Positions 1 through 10,768 of a stretch of DNA of 64,000 nt are shown piece by piece (the stretch's first letter is position 1; every line of letters starts with the position of its first letter). The stretch comes from Epichloe hybrida (lineage: Eukaryota > Ascomycota > Sordariomycetes > Hypocreales > Clavicipitaceae). Location: positions 620,001 to 684,000 of the forward strand of contig JAFEKR010000029.1 in assembly GCA_019022495.1 (NCBI GenBank), read 5' to 3'. Made by a program: the position numbers and the translations under genes. Under the pieces are notes generated by a model. The model did no database searches, was not told the DNA's origin, and was given only the letters and a program-made list of their open reading frames with translations.

Positions 1-1
1 G

Positions 2-199
2 CTCAGCTATGAGCGTGCATGCATCCAGTGTCAGCGGATCGTGCCCAAGCTCTGCAAGTGGCACGGTGGCAGGGAGAAAGCCAGCCAAATTAGCAATCCA
101 AACTCCAGGCGGCAAGATTCTTCGTCTTATGAGGAAAGAAGATCGAAAGGGCATCGCAGTTGGCGGAAAGGGCTTATCAGGCGACGAGGATGTCAGTGA
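2..199 (+). CDS. Possible 3' end of an unrecognised gene (partial)
   Basis: Reading from base 2 gives 65 codons to a TGA at 197-199. The first 30 codons have strong G/C at third positions and include a C-x2-C pair followed by a Cys-Lys-Trp-His stretch (around residues 7-21), which could be the end of a zinc-binding domain. The rest is Ser/Arg-rich and low in complexity. I do not recognise the protein. An overlapping frame is open from 9 to 317 (102 codons) and could be the real one; its second half is rich in Trp and Cys and also reads plausibly. The 5' part would lie left of the window. Low confidence in either frame. Confidence 0.25.
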   Translation, partial: LSYERACIQCQRIVPKLCKWHGGREKASQISNPNSRRQDSSSYEERRSKGHRSWRKGLIRRRGCQ

Positions 200-1440
200 C
201 GGCGGCACATGGGAAACCATTATCAAATGCTCCGAGAGAGGCGTGTGGAGAGGTCTGGTCCTAGCAGATCGGACAGCGAGATGGTGTGTTTTTGCTGAGT
301 GGATGTGCGTGGGTTGACAAAGAGCACGAGTGCAGAAGTGAGATCAGCAGGTGCCTTTTCAACCTGCTTGGCATGGAGGATTTTGAAATTCCTAGAAAGC
401 AAAGCACCGGGAGTTTTCGGTTCGAGCCACAGCATCATTTGATGCATTAATGAGGGAGCCGGCGGCGACAATGGTTTCGATGAATGGCGTCAACAGAATT
501 TGAAATGGAGTTTACGGCAAGGTGTTTGTTTTGTGTAAATTTTGTATCTCAAGGGGACTTACAAGGACAACTGGTGTTTGGACATAATGTGCATTTTCCT
601 GTACCATAGAGCTGGCTATTCTTGAGAAATAGCTTGCGCCATCAGAACAGATGAAGACTGAGGAGTTCCGAAATGTGAACTCCGTTAGACGACGTTATGT
701 CTCCACAATGTCTCCAGTGGGTCGCGAGAGAAAGCCAAGTCGCGCTCCACCCAATCCACACCACAATGACCGAGCAGGCCAGACAAGACGACGTATGTAC
801 ATGTATGTACGTACATATGTATTTAATCCGCAGACAGGACGCGCACTCCAAGGGATGCAGCTAAACCCTGTCGGGACGGGAGACATGACAGCCTTGACAA
901 CCTTCCAACCTGGGAGCCACCGCGAAGCCGCACTCCCGACGACCTGCCATCCCACCCCGCGAAATTCACGACGCGATCGCTTTGCTCCGTCGACATCCAT
1001 CGCACTCCCTTCCACCACCATTCATCGCTTTCTACCGACATTGCTTGCTGCGATAAGCGAGGGCCCGCGTCACGCGCCGACGCTCCCGATCTAGACTAGA
1101 CGACTTCGTCGATCAGCCCGACAGGAACACGACACAGAACCGATCAAGCAATCGTCGAACTTGAATGGAGCTCATGAGCTGAATCCATCTTATGGGTCGA
1201 AGCCATACATGCACAGCCTCAACACTCGCTTTGAATCTTTCGCCCCTCTCCCGGGACGAACCTAGCCCGTTGCTGATTTCTTGACACATTTGCCGACTCA
1301 TCCTCTTGGAGCACCAACTTTGTCGCGTCCATCGTCTTGCCCTGTCACGCCATATCCTGTCACGCCGTACTCTGTCACGCTGTACCCCGAAGATTTTATT
1401 GTGTTCATAAGGTCAGCAGTCTGATGCAGACACGGCGGAT
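200..1440. other. Intergenic region and 5' leader of MAU2
   Basis: No convincing gene. A GTAC/ATGT-rich simple repeat lies at about 793-822. The last 400 bases are C/T-rich, as in fungal promoters and leaders, with several short upstream ATGs. Open frames on both strands here are short and lack splice signals or coding-like composition. Confidence 0.5.
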
Positions 1441-1724
1441 ATGACGTACCGAGGCGCGTTGCCTTCGGGGCAACCGGGCTTTTCGGGCCAGCAGCAGCAG
1501 CAGCAGGATCACCAACTGTATGGTGGCCAGAGGGGCTATCATCAGGGCCAGTTCCAGCCACAACAACAGATGCAGAATCAACAAGCACTGTACTCGAATG
1601 GTTCAGGAGATCAGTTCTACGGGCAGCAGCTGCAGCTGCAGCAGGGCCAGTTTCACCAGCCACAGCGTCATGACCAGCATGCGGCGAGGCAACATGAGTT
1701 TCTGCGAATGCAAATGGCACGCCA

Positions 1725-1755
<31 letters not shown>

Positions 1756-2500
1756 CAACACCAATCAATGGCCCGTTATATTGGCAGCAGCGGTGGCATG
1801 TCAGCTCAAAATTACGATTCATATGCCCATCCGCATCAACAGATGCACGCTCATCAGCAACAGCAGTCTTTATGGCCGCAGCCGCAGCCTCAGACGAATG
1901 CCTCGCCGCAACAGCAGTTTCATGGGCTCCCATCACCGAGACAAAATACAAACGGAATGCAGCAGCCCCAGCTGGCCCAACACGTGGTTCAAATGCAGCA
2001 ATCGCAACAACAGCAGATGTCAGATCAGATGCTACAGAGAATGTACCAGCAGCAACAAGTGGCTCAACAACACATGAGATCGCCTCAAATACAACAGCGG
2101 CCATCGCCACAGCAGATGGTATTGCCGCTATCACCGTCGCAGATGCAACGGAAACATTCACTGCAGAGCCAAACGAACCAGCATACAATACAATCACCGA
2201 TACAGCAACAACTGCATCAGCGATATCAATCAACGCCACCACCGCCACAAACGAGGCCTCTCCCGAAGAACCAGACGCATTCACCGCAACCGTCGCCTCT
2301 TCTTCAATCTCAGCATCATCATCGACAGCATCAAAACAATCACTTTCACAATCAGCACAATCAGCACCATCAGACTCCTCCACCACCCATACCGCAACAG
2401 TTGCCTCAAGAACCTGTGCAAGACGCGACGCAACAACCAATATCTATGCCCGAGTTCCGACCCCAATCGGAAACTGTACCTGAGCCCGAACACGAAACCA

Positions 2501-2586
<86 letters not shown>

Positions 2587-5188
2587 TCAGAATCAAACCC
2601 AAATTCTTTGCTCGAGTATCCATTGTCAGAACCCCCGCTTCCACCTCCGGTACAAGAACAGATCAATTATGTCAATCCGCTGGACATATTCAACGCTCCT
2701 CCTCCTCCCCCATTACCACCACTCCCGATGGGCGACTTCCGAAGTTGGGGCAAGAAAGAGCCAGACCCCAATCCCGTGAAAGAGTCAACACTTGTAAAGC
2801 CAGCAGAAACGAGCGAGGATGTGAAGGAGCCATCTCAGCAGGAGTCCATCATAGTAAAGACGAAAGCGCCGAAGCAACCAGTAAAACAAGAAATAGTAAA
2901 AGAGTTTAAGAAGGAGGTCAAACAGGAACCGAGGCCTGAACCTGTGCGCATCAAATCAAGTCCACACTCATCCGTAACAAATTCGCCTGCACTCTCGACA
3001 ATTTCACCGAGTATTACAAAGCGGTCACCCGCCCCGAAATCACGTCCTGTCAATACCATTCCGCTCATGGTTGCGATTGCAGAGGAATGTCTTGAAAGAG
3101 CCCGCAGCTCTGTACACGATGTAGCCATGTCTCTTGATCCTGAGATTGTCGACGAATACCAAAGACTGATCGCCACGACTCTTTCCTGCTTGGAAGCTGC
3201 GATGCAGAGTAGTAAGCTTGCGCCACGAGAAGAGGCTCGGCTGCGGATGAGATATGCAGCAATCTTACAGGAAGAGACGGAGAACCTTATGGAGGCAGAA
3301 ACGTCGCTCGGAAAGGGCATCACACTGTGTGACAAGGTATGTTGCGACTCACGACTTTTGCATTTTTTTTTACATGTATGTGACTGACAGAATGCAGCAC
3401 CGGTTAATTGACTTGAAATACTGCATGCAGTATCTGATGCTGAAAGTTCTTTTTCAACGAAACCACAAGGCGGCTTTGAAAGCCGTCGATGGTCACATCT
3501 CCGACTGTGAAGCGTAAGATGATGTCGTTGATCTTGAAAAACATTTGTAGGGGGAAGCTGACATGTCACAGGTTCAAACACGTTCAGTGGTATTATGCTT
3601 TTCGACTTTTGAAATCGACGTTTTACTCGAGCATGGGGAACGCATCTGATACAGGGGCATTGGAGAATATTCGAGCTGTGCAAAATGTAGCCAGCCTTAG
3701 GGGCGACAACGCCATGACAGTCTTTGCGTCCATACTAGAAGGTCTGGCACTTCTCAAGACGTCCAAGGACAGCAACATCGAGCGCGTCAACTCTTGCATC
3801 GCGCAGGCAGCCAAATATCAGTTCGACCCCTCCGTCAAGATCATGCAGTTGGATATCTTGATACTCTTGCTTGACTTCTCCTCGAGTCTGCATCACCAAA
3901 ACCCAGACACCACAGCTCAGAAGCTGCGACTCCTACAACAGAAACTAGACGACTGCGAGGAATGGAGCAACATCAAGGCCGATTTCCAAATTCCTGTTAA
4001 AAAACAGTCATCCGGGGCCAAGATCGTTAGCGAACAGACGTCGGCCATTATCCGCCCTGGAGGAGAAGCTGACGGCGAATTCGATTTCGTGGTAATGACT
4101 TTCATGACCAAAGTAGAGCTGAGGTCACTGGTGTATGTATTTGAATTGGGAGGGATTCAGGTTGCGCGGGGACCGAGCTAACAACAATGCTTCCAGATTC
4201 ACCTTGAGCGGACTCGCAAGCATGCATAAACCTTCTTCGCAAGGCCGTCGATCTACCGAGTTTTGGTTGGAAGGCGTGAAAATCCTTGACACCTGTAAGT
4301 TCTCTACCTGGCGGGATTGCAACGAAGGCCGAAACTGACAGATGGGGAATAGGGGATGGGCTAACAATGGGAATCCCATATGGGCCGTCCGTCTCGCTAT
4401 CGACGGCGATTCGACAGCGAGCCTGGCGAACAGACGCGCAAGCATATCTCTGCGCGCTTCTCGGCTTCCTGGCAGCCAGTCATTGCCGGTGGAACAAAGT
4501 GAAGCAGTTCATGTCAAAGCTCGAAGCTCTGATTCGACCTTCCACACAACCCACAATAGGATTGCTCTCGACGTACTTGACGGGGGTGTACAGCCAAGGG
4601 ACAGGAAATCTCCAAGGCGCACTGGATATCTTCCTCCACCCCTGCTTCAACTTGCCACAATCATCGAGTGGCGTCAAGACTGGTCAAAAAGAGATGGCGC
4701 TCCTGGCGGGACTGAATCGCCTTTGGATTATGCAACATCCAAGCTGTAGAAACGATGTTGAAACTCACGAGCTCATCGAGCACTTGCAACCATTTTGCAC
4801 CAACCACTGGAACATTGATCTTCGCACAGCCTGGCATAATGTAGCAGCGGCACTGGAAACCGAGCCTCCTCAACAGCTCAACCAACAAAAACAGCACATT
4901 CAAGCAGCCATGTCTGGATCCAAGCTGACTAACAATATCCTCGGAGCCGCCGTCACTCTCTGCATCATGCGCAGCAGGTTTTTCGAAAACGTGATTGGTG
5001 AGCAAGCCCTGAAGAGTGCGCGCGCGGCATCAAAACAAGCACAAAGGAGCGGCAACATGCTCTGGCAAAGCGTGGCAGATGGTATGCTCGCGCAGTCTTA
5101 CGAGGTCCAGGGACAGAGGGAAGAGGCGGGACAAGAGTGGCAAAAGGCTACCCAAGAGGCCAGGGATGCATTTGCTGGGAGTTGGTGA
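1441..5188 (+). CDS. MAU2: MAU2/Scc4-type cohesin loading factor, five exons
   Basis: Forms, with NIPBL/Scc2/Mis4, the complex that loads cohesin onto chromatin. Exons by inspection: 1441-3336, 3398-3513, 3572-4132, 4197-4294 and 4353-5188. Together they are 3,507 nt (1,168 residues) in one frame, with GTATGT or GTAAGT-type donors and a CTAAC branch site in intron 3. Residues about 541-1168 form the helical, TPR-like Cohesin_load domain; that length (about 628) matches yeast Scc4 (about 624) and human MAU2. The first 540 residues are a low-complexity extension: Gln-rich to about residue 320, a Glu-Pro repeat at about 355-382, then Pro and Lys/Glu-rich linkers. The intron 4 acceptor was set at AG 4351-4352 because the nearer AG at 4340-4341 brings an immediate stop. 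The gene converges with SF3B4. Confidence 0.93.
2503..2586 (+). repeat. Hexanucleotide CCAGAA repeat, about 14 copies, coding for Glu-Pro
   Basis: Perfect 6 bp tandem array inside MAU2 exon 1, encoding alternating Pro and Glu; slightly changed units flank it. CAG-rich tracts at 1490-1505 and 1722-1746 encode polyglutamine in the same exon. Such arrays are prone to length change by slippage. Confidence 0.95.
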
Positions 5189-5887
5189 TTTGGTCATTTG
5201 GCGGGTTTTTTTACGCATGTAGTCCATTCTGACCACCGTCTTTGGACGAGGACCGTTTGGCGGAGAACACCAGGCGCTGCTTCTACATCCTTGACATGTC
5301 TGGTTTCCCTGTCAGCTTTCAGCTGTTGCCGGTTGCCTGTTGCCGCTTTGCCTTTACTTTTGTCATCGTTTCTGGTTTCGCCGCGCAAATATCATCTGCT
5401 GAACTTGTCGGCTGCATGGCGGGAGGGGTTTGCGGGTTATTTTCATCAAACGGGCCAAGGGGCCTTTTTTTCTTGTTCTGGCGTGCTGCCTGTAACGATA
5501 TACTACGGATTTGGCTACTACCTACATGATTCGGGGGTTTCCATGTCCAAGATGTTGGGCAAGGGGGGTTTTGAAAAAAAGGAGTGTGAGCATGACGTGC
5601 ATAGTTTCGGTGCTATTAAGGATTTTAAATGGATTCTTTTCGAATTGTTGTTTGTACCGCCCAGCATTTGTGTTCACGTTGGGTATATTGCAATGTATAA
5701 TGAGTCCCCCCTCTCCCCCCCCCGTGTCTGTACATGATTTCATATCTTTGTACAAGGAAATGTAATACAGAGCGCTAACATGTCAAGACTTGTTGTAATT
5801 GTACATGAATACCTTGCTTTTGGATCCTGCTTTCCTTTGAGAGAACTCGTCAGACTTTTATTTATTTATTTATTTATTCGCCAATCA
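5189..5887. other. Convergent 3' intergenic region between MAU2 and SF3B4
   Basis: Holds the 3' UTRs of two converging genes. T-rich stretches, a run of seven A at 5574-5580, a C-rich run near 5706-5722, and a TTTA tandem repeat at about 5856-5877 that ends just before the SF3B4 stop codon. Open frames here overlap on both strands and show no coding-like composition. Confidence 0.6.
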
Positions 5888-6447
5888 TCATCTCCGTCCG
5901 AATCCAGGAGGGGGCTGGAATCCCGGCGGCGGGGGCATGAAACCGGGAGAAGCCCCTGGAGGAGCAACTGGTGCGCCGGGGGGAGCTCCGGGAGGAGCGG
6001 TGGGAAACCCAGGCGGAGGTGCTATAGGATAGGCCTGGGGGTTTGGAGATCCCGATGGTGGTCTGAAGGCGCCGGGGTGGAAGTCTGCGGGGTTGGTGTA
6101 GTTTTGGCCCTGGGGCGGACGGGCTGGGAGTCCCGAGGGGGGTGGAGGGAGAGGAATCGAGCCGCGAGACTGGGGAGGGAGGGCAGCATGAGGAGCGGCA
6201 TTGTATGGTGACGGGCCGCGGTGGGGAGGAGGCGCGAACCCGGCTGGCGGTGCATGGTGATGGCCTAGCGAGGGAGGGGGGATTCCGAGGGCACCGATGG
6301 GGGGAACGGGCATGCCGCCCATGGCTGAAGGATCGAACCCTGCCGGAACAGGAGGTGGAATCTGTTGACGGTGAGGAGGATGCTGTTGTGCTGGCGTCTG
6401 GTTTGCTGTTGCTGCCGCTGCTTGCTGTGATGGTGGTTGCGCCTGTG

Positions 6448-6485
<38 letters not shown>

Positions 6486-7235
6486 ACAAACGAAGGCAAC
6501 CCCTGACCCTCGGGCACGATGTTCCTCTTCTTGGCCTGCTTAGCCAACTCTCTCTCCGCCTCGTCACCGTGCCTCTCACCCTTGCCATCCTTCTTGAAAG
6601 CGTATTGCACACTAATCTCCTTGCTGAGCATGTACTGGCCGTCCAAGTTCGCCACGGCAGCATCACTGCTTTCAAAGTCCCCAAAGCTCACGAACCCGAA
6701 CCCTTTGCTGTTTCCAGAATGGTCCCGCGCGACCTTTGGCAGGCTCAGGAGCGGGCCGAAGCGTGAGAAGGTATCGTACAATAGCTTCTCGTCGACCATG
6801 GCATCGAGGTTGCCGATGAAGAGCTCCGCGCCGATATCCGCGCCCTTTTGTTTATCGGCGGATGCTTTGTTCACGCGGAGCGACTTCCCAAAGAGCTTTA
6901 TCCCGTTCATGACATTCGCGGCGTACTCGGCGTCGGAGGGGGTGCGGAACTCGACGAAGCCGAAGCCTTGGTGGGTTTGGGTGACGCGGTCTCGGGGCAT
7001 GTGGATGTTGTGAATGGGTCCCGTTTGTAGCATTATCTCGTAGATGGTGGATGTGGTGGCGCGTTCGTCAATGTTTCCTATGTAAACGGTTGCATCTTTG
7101 TCTTGCTCCCTGCGATTTGTGGTCAGCCAGCGACAGGAAGTGGTGCAGATGGTTATTTTGTGTGTGTGTGTGTGTATGTGTGTGTGTGTGTGCTGTGGTC
7201 GGCGGGCGGACGTACCAATGGCGGTTTTGGGCCAT
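5888..7235 (-). CDS. SF3B4: Splicing factor 3b subunit 4 (SF3B4 / SAP49 / Hsh49)
   Basis: U2 snRNP protein that binds pre-mRNA near the branch site. Two exons on the minus strand: 7235-7216 (20 nt) and 7109-5888, joined as a 413-residue protein. The tiny first exon encodes M-A-Q-N-R-H and starts a Trp codon, giving the family hallmark N-terminus RHWEQDKDATVYIGN; without it the reading frame would start inside RRM1. RRM1 has RNP2 at about residues 15-20 and RNP1 (QGFGFVEF) at 54-61. RRM2 has RNP2 (LFIGNL) at 103-108 and RNP1 (KGFGFVSF) at 142-149. A polyglutamine run follows at about 215-226, then a long Pro/Gly-rich tail, as expected. The 106 nt intron has a CTGAC branch site and a CA repeat. 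Divergent to TOM7. Confidence 0.96.
7158..7192. repeat. TG/CA microsatellite in SF3B4 intron 1
   Basis: About 35 bp of TG dinucleotides on the plus strand with one TA interruption, lying within the only SF3B4 intron (7110-7215). On the sense strand it is a CA repeat between the donor and the branch site. Confidence 0.95.
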
Positions 7236-7630
7236 TTTGGAGGCGGTTTTGAGCGTTGGCTACGCTCCTGGTGATGGGTGGGCGGCGAGGAATAACACAG
7301 CGGGATGGGATTTGGAGATTGAGGTTGGGCTGGATTTTGTCGACAAGGCGTGAATGTATGTATGTGCGTATATAGTAAATATAAGTCGCATCGTCCGAGC
7401 TTGGAAATTCTAGCCGACGATGACCCGTCCGGTGCGTGGCTGTTCTCTTTTTATGGGTCCGAAATTTCTTAGAGCGGATTGGTCCTGAATTCGGGGAGCC
7501 TGAGCTTCATTGAGTTTGTCAATCCAGCACACATAACACATCTCCACGCTGTTTCTTCGGGGCGACGCACGCATTCACGTTCTCGTTCACGTCGAACCGG
7601 TTACTCGCTCTTCTCGTGCCATTTTTCAAT
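7236..7630. promoter_or_regulatory. Divergent promoter region between SF3B4 and TOM7
   Basis: 395 bp separates the two start codons, so both genes must draw their promoters from here. An AT-rich patch (about 7345-7386, including ATATAGTAAATATAAG) and a repeated CGTTC/GTTCACG-like stretch near 7570-7590 are visible. I see no certain factor site. Confidence 0.5.
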
Positions 7631-8047
7631 ATGCTCGCTCTTTCTGAGGAGTCCAAGGTTCGTAGCGGGCGTTGCGGATACGGGGTCAAGGCGTGCAGGC
7701 AAACTGACCTTTGCATGAATAGGAGCGCATTGCCAAGCTCATTGACGTGTCTCGCGTCGCTATCCATTAGTAAGTTTTTGCCAGATACCAATGCTATATC
7801 TCTGCATTGCTAACAATCTGCAGTGGCTACCTTCCTCTGATTCTCTATCTCGGTACGATTTCATCAGAGTGAACAGAATAGGCGTCAAAGTCATGTTGCT
7901 AATCTTGTTCGTCGAGCAGGCTACACTCGCAGCGACCCTCGTCCCTCCGTCATCCGGTATGGGCTACTTTTCCATCACTTGGGATATGCGTTTCTTCTGA
8001 CGGAAAATGCTAATCAGCTGTGTAGCCTCCTCTCTCCTCTCTCTTGA
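7631..8047 (+). CDS. TOM7: TOM7, mitochondrial outer-membrane translocase subunit, five exons
   Basis: Tom7 is a small tail-anchored subunit that modulates assembly of the TOM preprotein translocase. The exons are too short to show as one open frame: 7631-7657, 7723-7769, 7824-7852, 7920-7956 and 8026-8047. Spliced, they give 162 nt, 53 residues and a stop at 8045-8047. All four introns start with GT and end with AG; GCTAAC and CTAAT branch sites are visible in introns 2 and 4. The product begins MLALSEESKERIAKLIDVSR, has the AIHYGYLPLILYLGY membrane segment at about residues 23-36, and ends in the Arg-Pro-rich RLLSPL tail typical of Tom7. Length matches the family (50-60). All exon phases agree, so the model is internally consistent. 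Confidence 0.92.
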
Positions 8048-8660
8048 ATGCTCCGATCTCGAGGCAACACTGTATTACTAAAAATTTTCACGGTTCGTCG
8101 GTATCAACATTTGCGGAAAAAGATTCAAAGGGCGACGAGTTAAAAGGGGATGAGGCATTTGTGTCACCACTTTGCGCAGGCACGAGAGGAAAGGAACGAT
8201 ATGCTGCAGCCGCATTTTGTGGCGTTGGGATAAAGAAGCCGTGGCAGTCTATGTATGACCAAGGAGATTTCTGTTGGAAGGCAAAAAATGTACGAGATGT
8301 CTTGTTTGTTCCGGTGTATAGATTCCGTTCGAGAAGACCACTCATGACATATATTTTTTCCTGCAAGTGTCTACATGATTTGTCTGAATGACTGACTGGT
8401 CGAAGTCGTCAGCTCTTGACTGGCCTGGCGATGTGGCCCGTGTTGAGTGTGATCCACTGACATGCTCCGTACATGTAGCTTCGACAGATGTCCCCGCCCT
8501 TTCCTTTCCTTTTTTTCTGTTTTAATTCTTCATTTCACCGAAAGCTCCCACCAGAGACCACCCAACGGCCATGAGTTCATCATTTTGCCGAGAAAACCAG
8601 CATTGCTAGCCTCCATCCAACAATGTAGAGCAAGCCACTCTCTGAATCACCACTCTCTAT
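8048..8660. other. Intergenic region between TOM7 and the FLX1-like gene
   Basis: TOM7 3' UTR, then the promoter and leader of the downstream carrier. A pyrimidine-rich stretch (about 8490-8530) precedes the carrier start. Short open frames on both strands are not supported. Confidence 0.55.
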
Positions 8661-9681
8661 ATGCAGGACCGCCACCATGGGGGTCCATCTCCCGCCCTCG
8701 TCGAGTCCATCGCCGGCTTGAGCGCCGGTGTGGTGGCCACGCTGGTTGTGCATCCTTTGGACATTGTCAAGACTCGAATGCAGAGTGAGTTCGTTTCGGG
8801 ATTCCCCCTTTGCTTGCCCCAAAGAGACCCCAAAGAGAACGGACGAACCAACAAAATGATAACATGGCGCAGTCTATCGCAGCGCAGGGACTTCTTCACC
8901 CGCCCCCACGACCGTTGCCATCCTCCGTTCACTCACGTCCAACAATCAGGCCGTCATGTCCTCGCTGTACCGCGGCCTCACGCCCAATCTCGTCGGCAAC
9001 GCGACTTCCTGGGCGTCCTTCTTCTTCTTCAAGTCCCGCTTCGAGAGGCTCATTGCGCGGCGGGACCAACGGCCTTCTCCAGCGGAATACTTCATCGCGA
9101 GCGCTCTCGCCGGCGCAACCACTTCTGCCCTCACCAATCCCGTATGGGTACTGAAGACGCGCATGCTCTCTTCTGACAAGGGGTCTGCGGGCGCGTATCC
9201 CTCCATGCTGGCGGGTGCGCGCACCATCCTGCAGACGGAAGGGGTGAGAGGGTTCTACCGGGGCCTTGCGGTGTCGCTGCTCGGCGTTTCGCATGGCGCT
9301 GTGCAGTTCACCGTGTATGAGCCGGCCAAGAGAATGTATCTCAACGAGAGAAGAGGACAGGATGGTTCTGACCCTGGAAAACAGAGCCTCAAGATGGCCA
9401 ACGAAGCTACGCTCATGATATCCAGTGTCGCCAAGCTCGTGGCTGGTGCTGTGACGTATCCTTACCAAGTCCTCCGGAGTAGGATGCAGAATTATAGAGC
9501 GGACGAGCGCTTTGGGAGAGGCGTGGGCGGCGTCATTGCGCGGATCTGGAGAGAGGAAGGCGTGGTTGGGTTCTACAGAGGCTTGGTGCCGGGCGTGGTG
9601 AGAGTCATGCCAGCCACGTGGGTGACTTTTTTGGTCTACGAGAATGTCAAGTATTACTTGCCACGGTGGACTGCGCAATAG
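8661..9681 (+). CDS. FLX1: Mitochondrial FAD/folate carrier (FLX1/SLC25A32-like)
   Basis: Inner-membrane carrier of the SLC25 family, most like the FAD/folate branch. Exons 8661-8784 and 8873-9681 join to 310 residues, the usual length. The intron has a GTGAGT donor and a GCAG acceptor. The three carrier repeats carry signature motifs: HPLDIVKTRMQ in the first; NPVWVLKTRM in the second, with Trp in place of the acidic residue; and YPYQVLRSRMQ in the third. The Trp-containing second motif and the Gln-containing third are typical of FAD, folate and NAD carriers. RGL-containing matrix loops follow repeats one to three (YRGLTPN, FYRGLAVS, FYRGLVPG). The start at 8661 is the first ATG in frame; a nearby ATG at 8677 is out of frame. 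FAD against folate substrate cannot be settled here. Confidence 0.9.
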
Positions 9682-10364
9682 TAGCTGAAAAGACGGAGGA
9701 CTGGGGGTTCGGCTGCCCAACTATTTGTGTCTTGTTGTGATGCTCTACAGTCATGACCAGCTACTTCCTGGCTGGGCGGCCCAAGATCCAAAAAAAAGAC
9801 TGAACGTTTTACTACAGTGTATGACGCATCATTGCCCCTTCTTACCATTGCGATAGACCTAGGCGCTAATTTAATCTACCTAGCTCCTTGGATTCATCCT
9901 TCATCCGCCTTGACAAACTGAAAAATACCCATCCAGGCTCTGGTCCAATTTAATACCCAGCTGGGCCACGGATCCATCATTGCTAAGCCGAAATTCGGGT
10001 TGTTCAGGCCCACGGTTGGGCGGCAGAGATCCATATTCACGGCTTGTCGAGGGGGGGCAGACTGTGTTTTGTTTTGTTTCCCTTTTATCGAATCCATTGC
10101 TGCTTTTTATACCAAGAATTCTGATGAATCCGGGCAAAACTACTCCGTACAGGGCCGTACAGAGCTGTACAGGGAGGGCTACTAGTAATACTACTAGTAA
10201 TACCACTCTGACTACTCCGTACAGAGTCAACGGACTAGATAAAAAAAAGGAAACACAAGGAATATGTACCAGCATCACATTCGCCCCCGCCTGTCAGACT
10301 CGATAGCCATGCGTCGCCGGCGCCACTCCGCACATTCCCTACTCCGTGATTCCTTTCGCATCTT
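9682..10364. other. Intergenic region with short palindromic TACTCCGTAC motifs
   Basis: No gene seen. At about 10,139-10,226 several ACTCCGTACAG / CCGTACAGAG copies and ACTAGTAAT repeats occur close together. The same CAGAGTACTCCGTAC motif recurs at 15,026-15,041 and CAGAGTACAC units at 10,678-10,768. These short GTAC-centred palindromes may be worn ends of small transposons. Confidence 0.4.
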
Positions 10365-10640
10365 CTAACAGCAGCTCTCCTCGCAGTCGCAGAGGCCGCA
10401 GCAAAACGAGCAGCCGGCCTCCTCGCCACCACGCAGCGTCATGTGACTCATGTCGGGTTGCTGATCAGAAGTGTTCTACGTCGTTGGCGACGGCACACCT
10501 GCAAGTCAGCGGCTATCGTCCCGATGCGATGGATGCAGGGGAAATTGACTTCCGAGGGATCATACAGGCTGCTGGGTAATGACATTGCTTGAATCGACAG
10601 CCATTGGCTGCTGCTGGGCGGGCTCAGCAGAGGCAGGCAT
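10365..10640 (-). CDS. Candidate 56-residue cysteine-rich microprotein, two exons
   Basis: Minus strand. Exon 1 (10640-10566) starts at an ATG in good context (GCCGCAATGCC) and encodes 25 Gln/Pro/Ala-rich residues. A GTATGA donor follows. Joining to the AG at 10462-10461 opens exon 2 (10460-10365), which encodes a Leu-Arg-Gly-Gly stretch followed by GCSFCCGLCDCEESCC and a stop. Two CC pairs and eight Cys in the last 16 residues resemble small fungal Cys-rich tail proteins that can palmitoylate or bind metal; this is by appearance only. A closer acceptor at 10499 (67 nt intron with an ideal branch site) exists but gives a short Arg-rich end instead. A TATA-like stretch lies upstream at about 10,817-10,824. 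The splice choice is uncertain. No homologue was checked. Confidence 0.45.
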
Positions 10641-10677
10641 TGCGGCGGCGATTTCTCGAGTTTGAATGTGAGTAGTA

Positions 10678-10768
10678 AGTACAGAGTAACAAGCAGAGCA
10701 AACAGAACACACAGAGTACACAGAGTAAACAGAGTAAACAGAGCACACAGAGTACACAGAGTACACAG
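10678..10768. repeat. Degenerate 9 bp tandem repeat (AGAGTACAC-like)
   Basis: About ten units of ACAGAGTAC/ACAGAGTAA with small changes, upstream of the cysteine-rich microprotein candidate and within its likely leader or promoter. The CAGAGTAC core is the same as in the palindromic motifs nearby. Confidence 0.85.

Noticed and set aside
1298..2440. 380-codon minus-strand open frame opposite MAU2
   Set aside because: Its Ala/Val-rich composition is simply the reverse of CAG and CCA codons in the Gln-rich exon.
10346..10579. Plus-strand open frame with CDSCRVADQKC, like the N-terminus of a Zn2Cys6 transcription factor
   Set aside because: The second half of the zinc cluster is absent in frame, no factor body follows, and the minus strand offers a better spliced gene. 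Kept only as an alternative.
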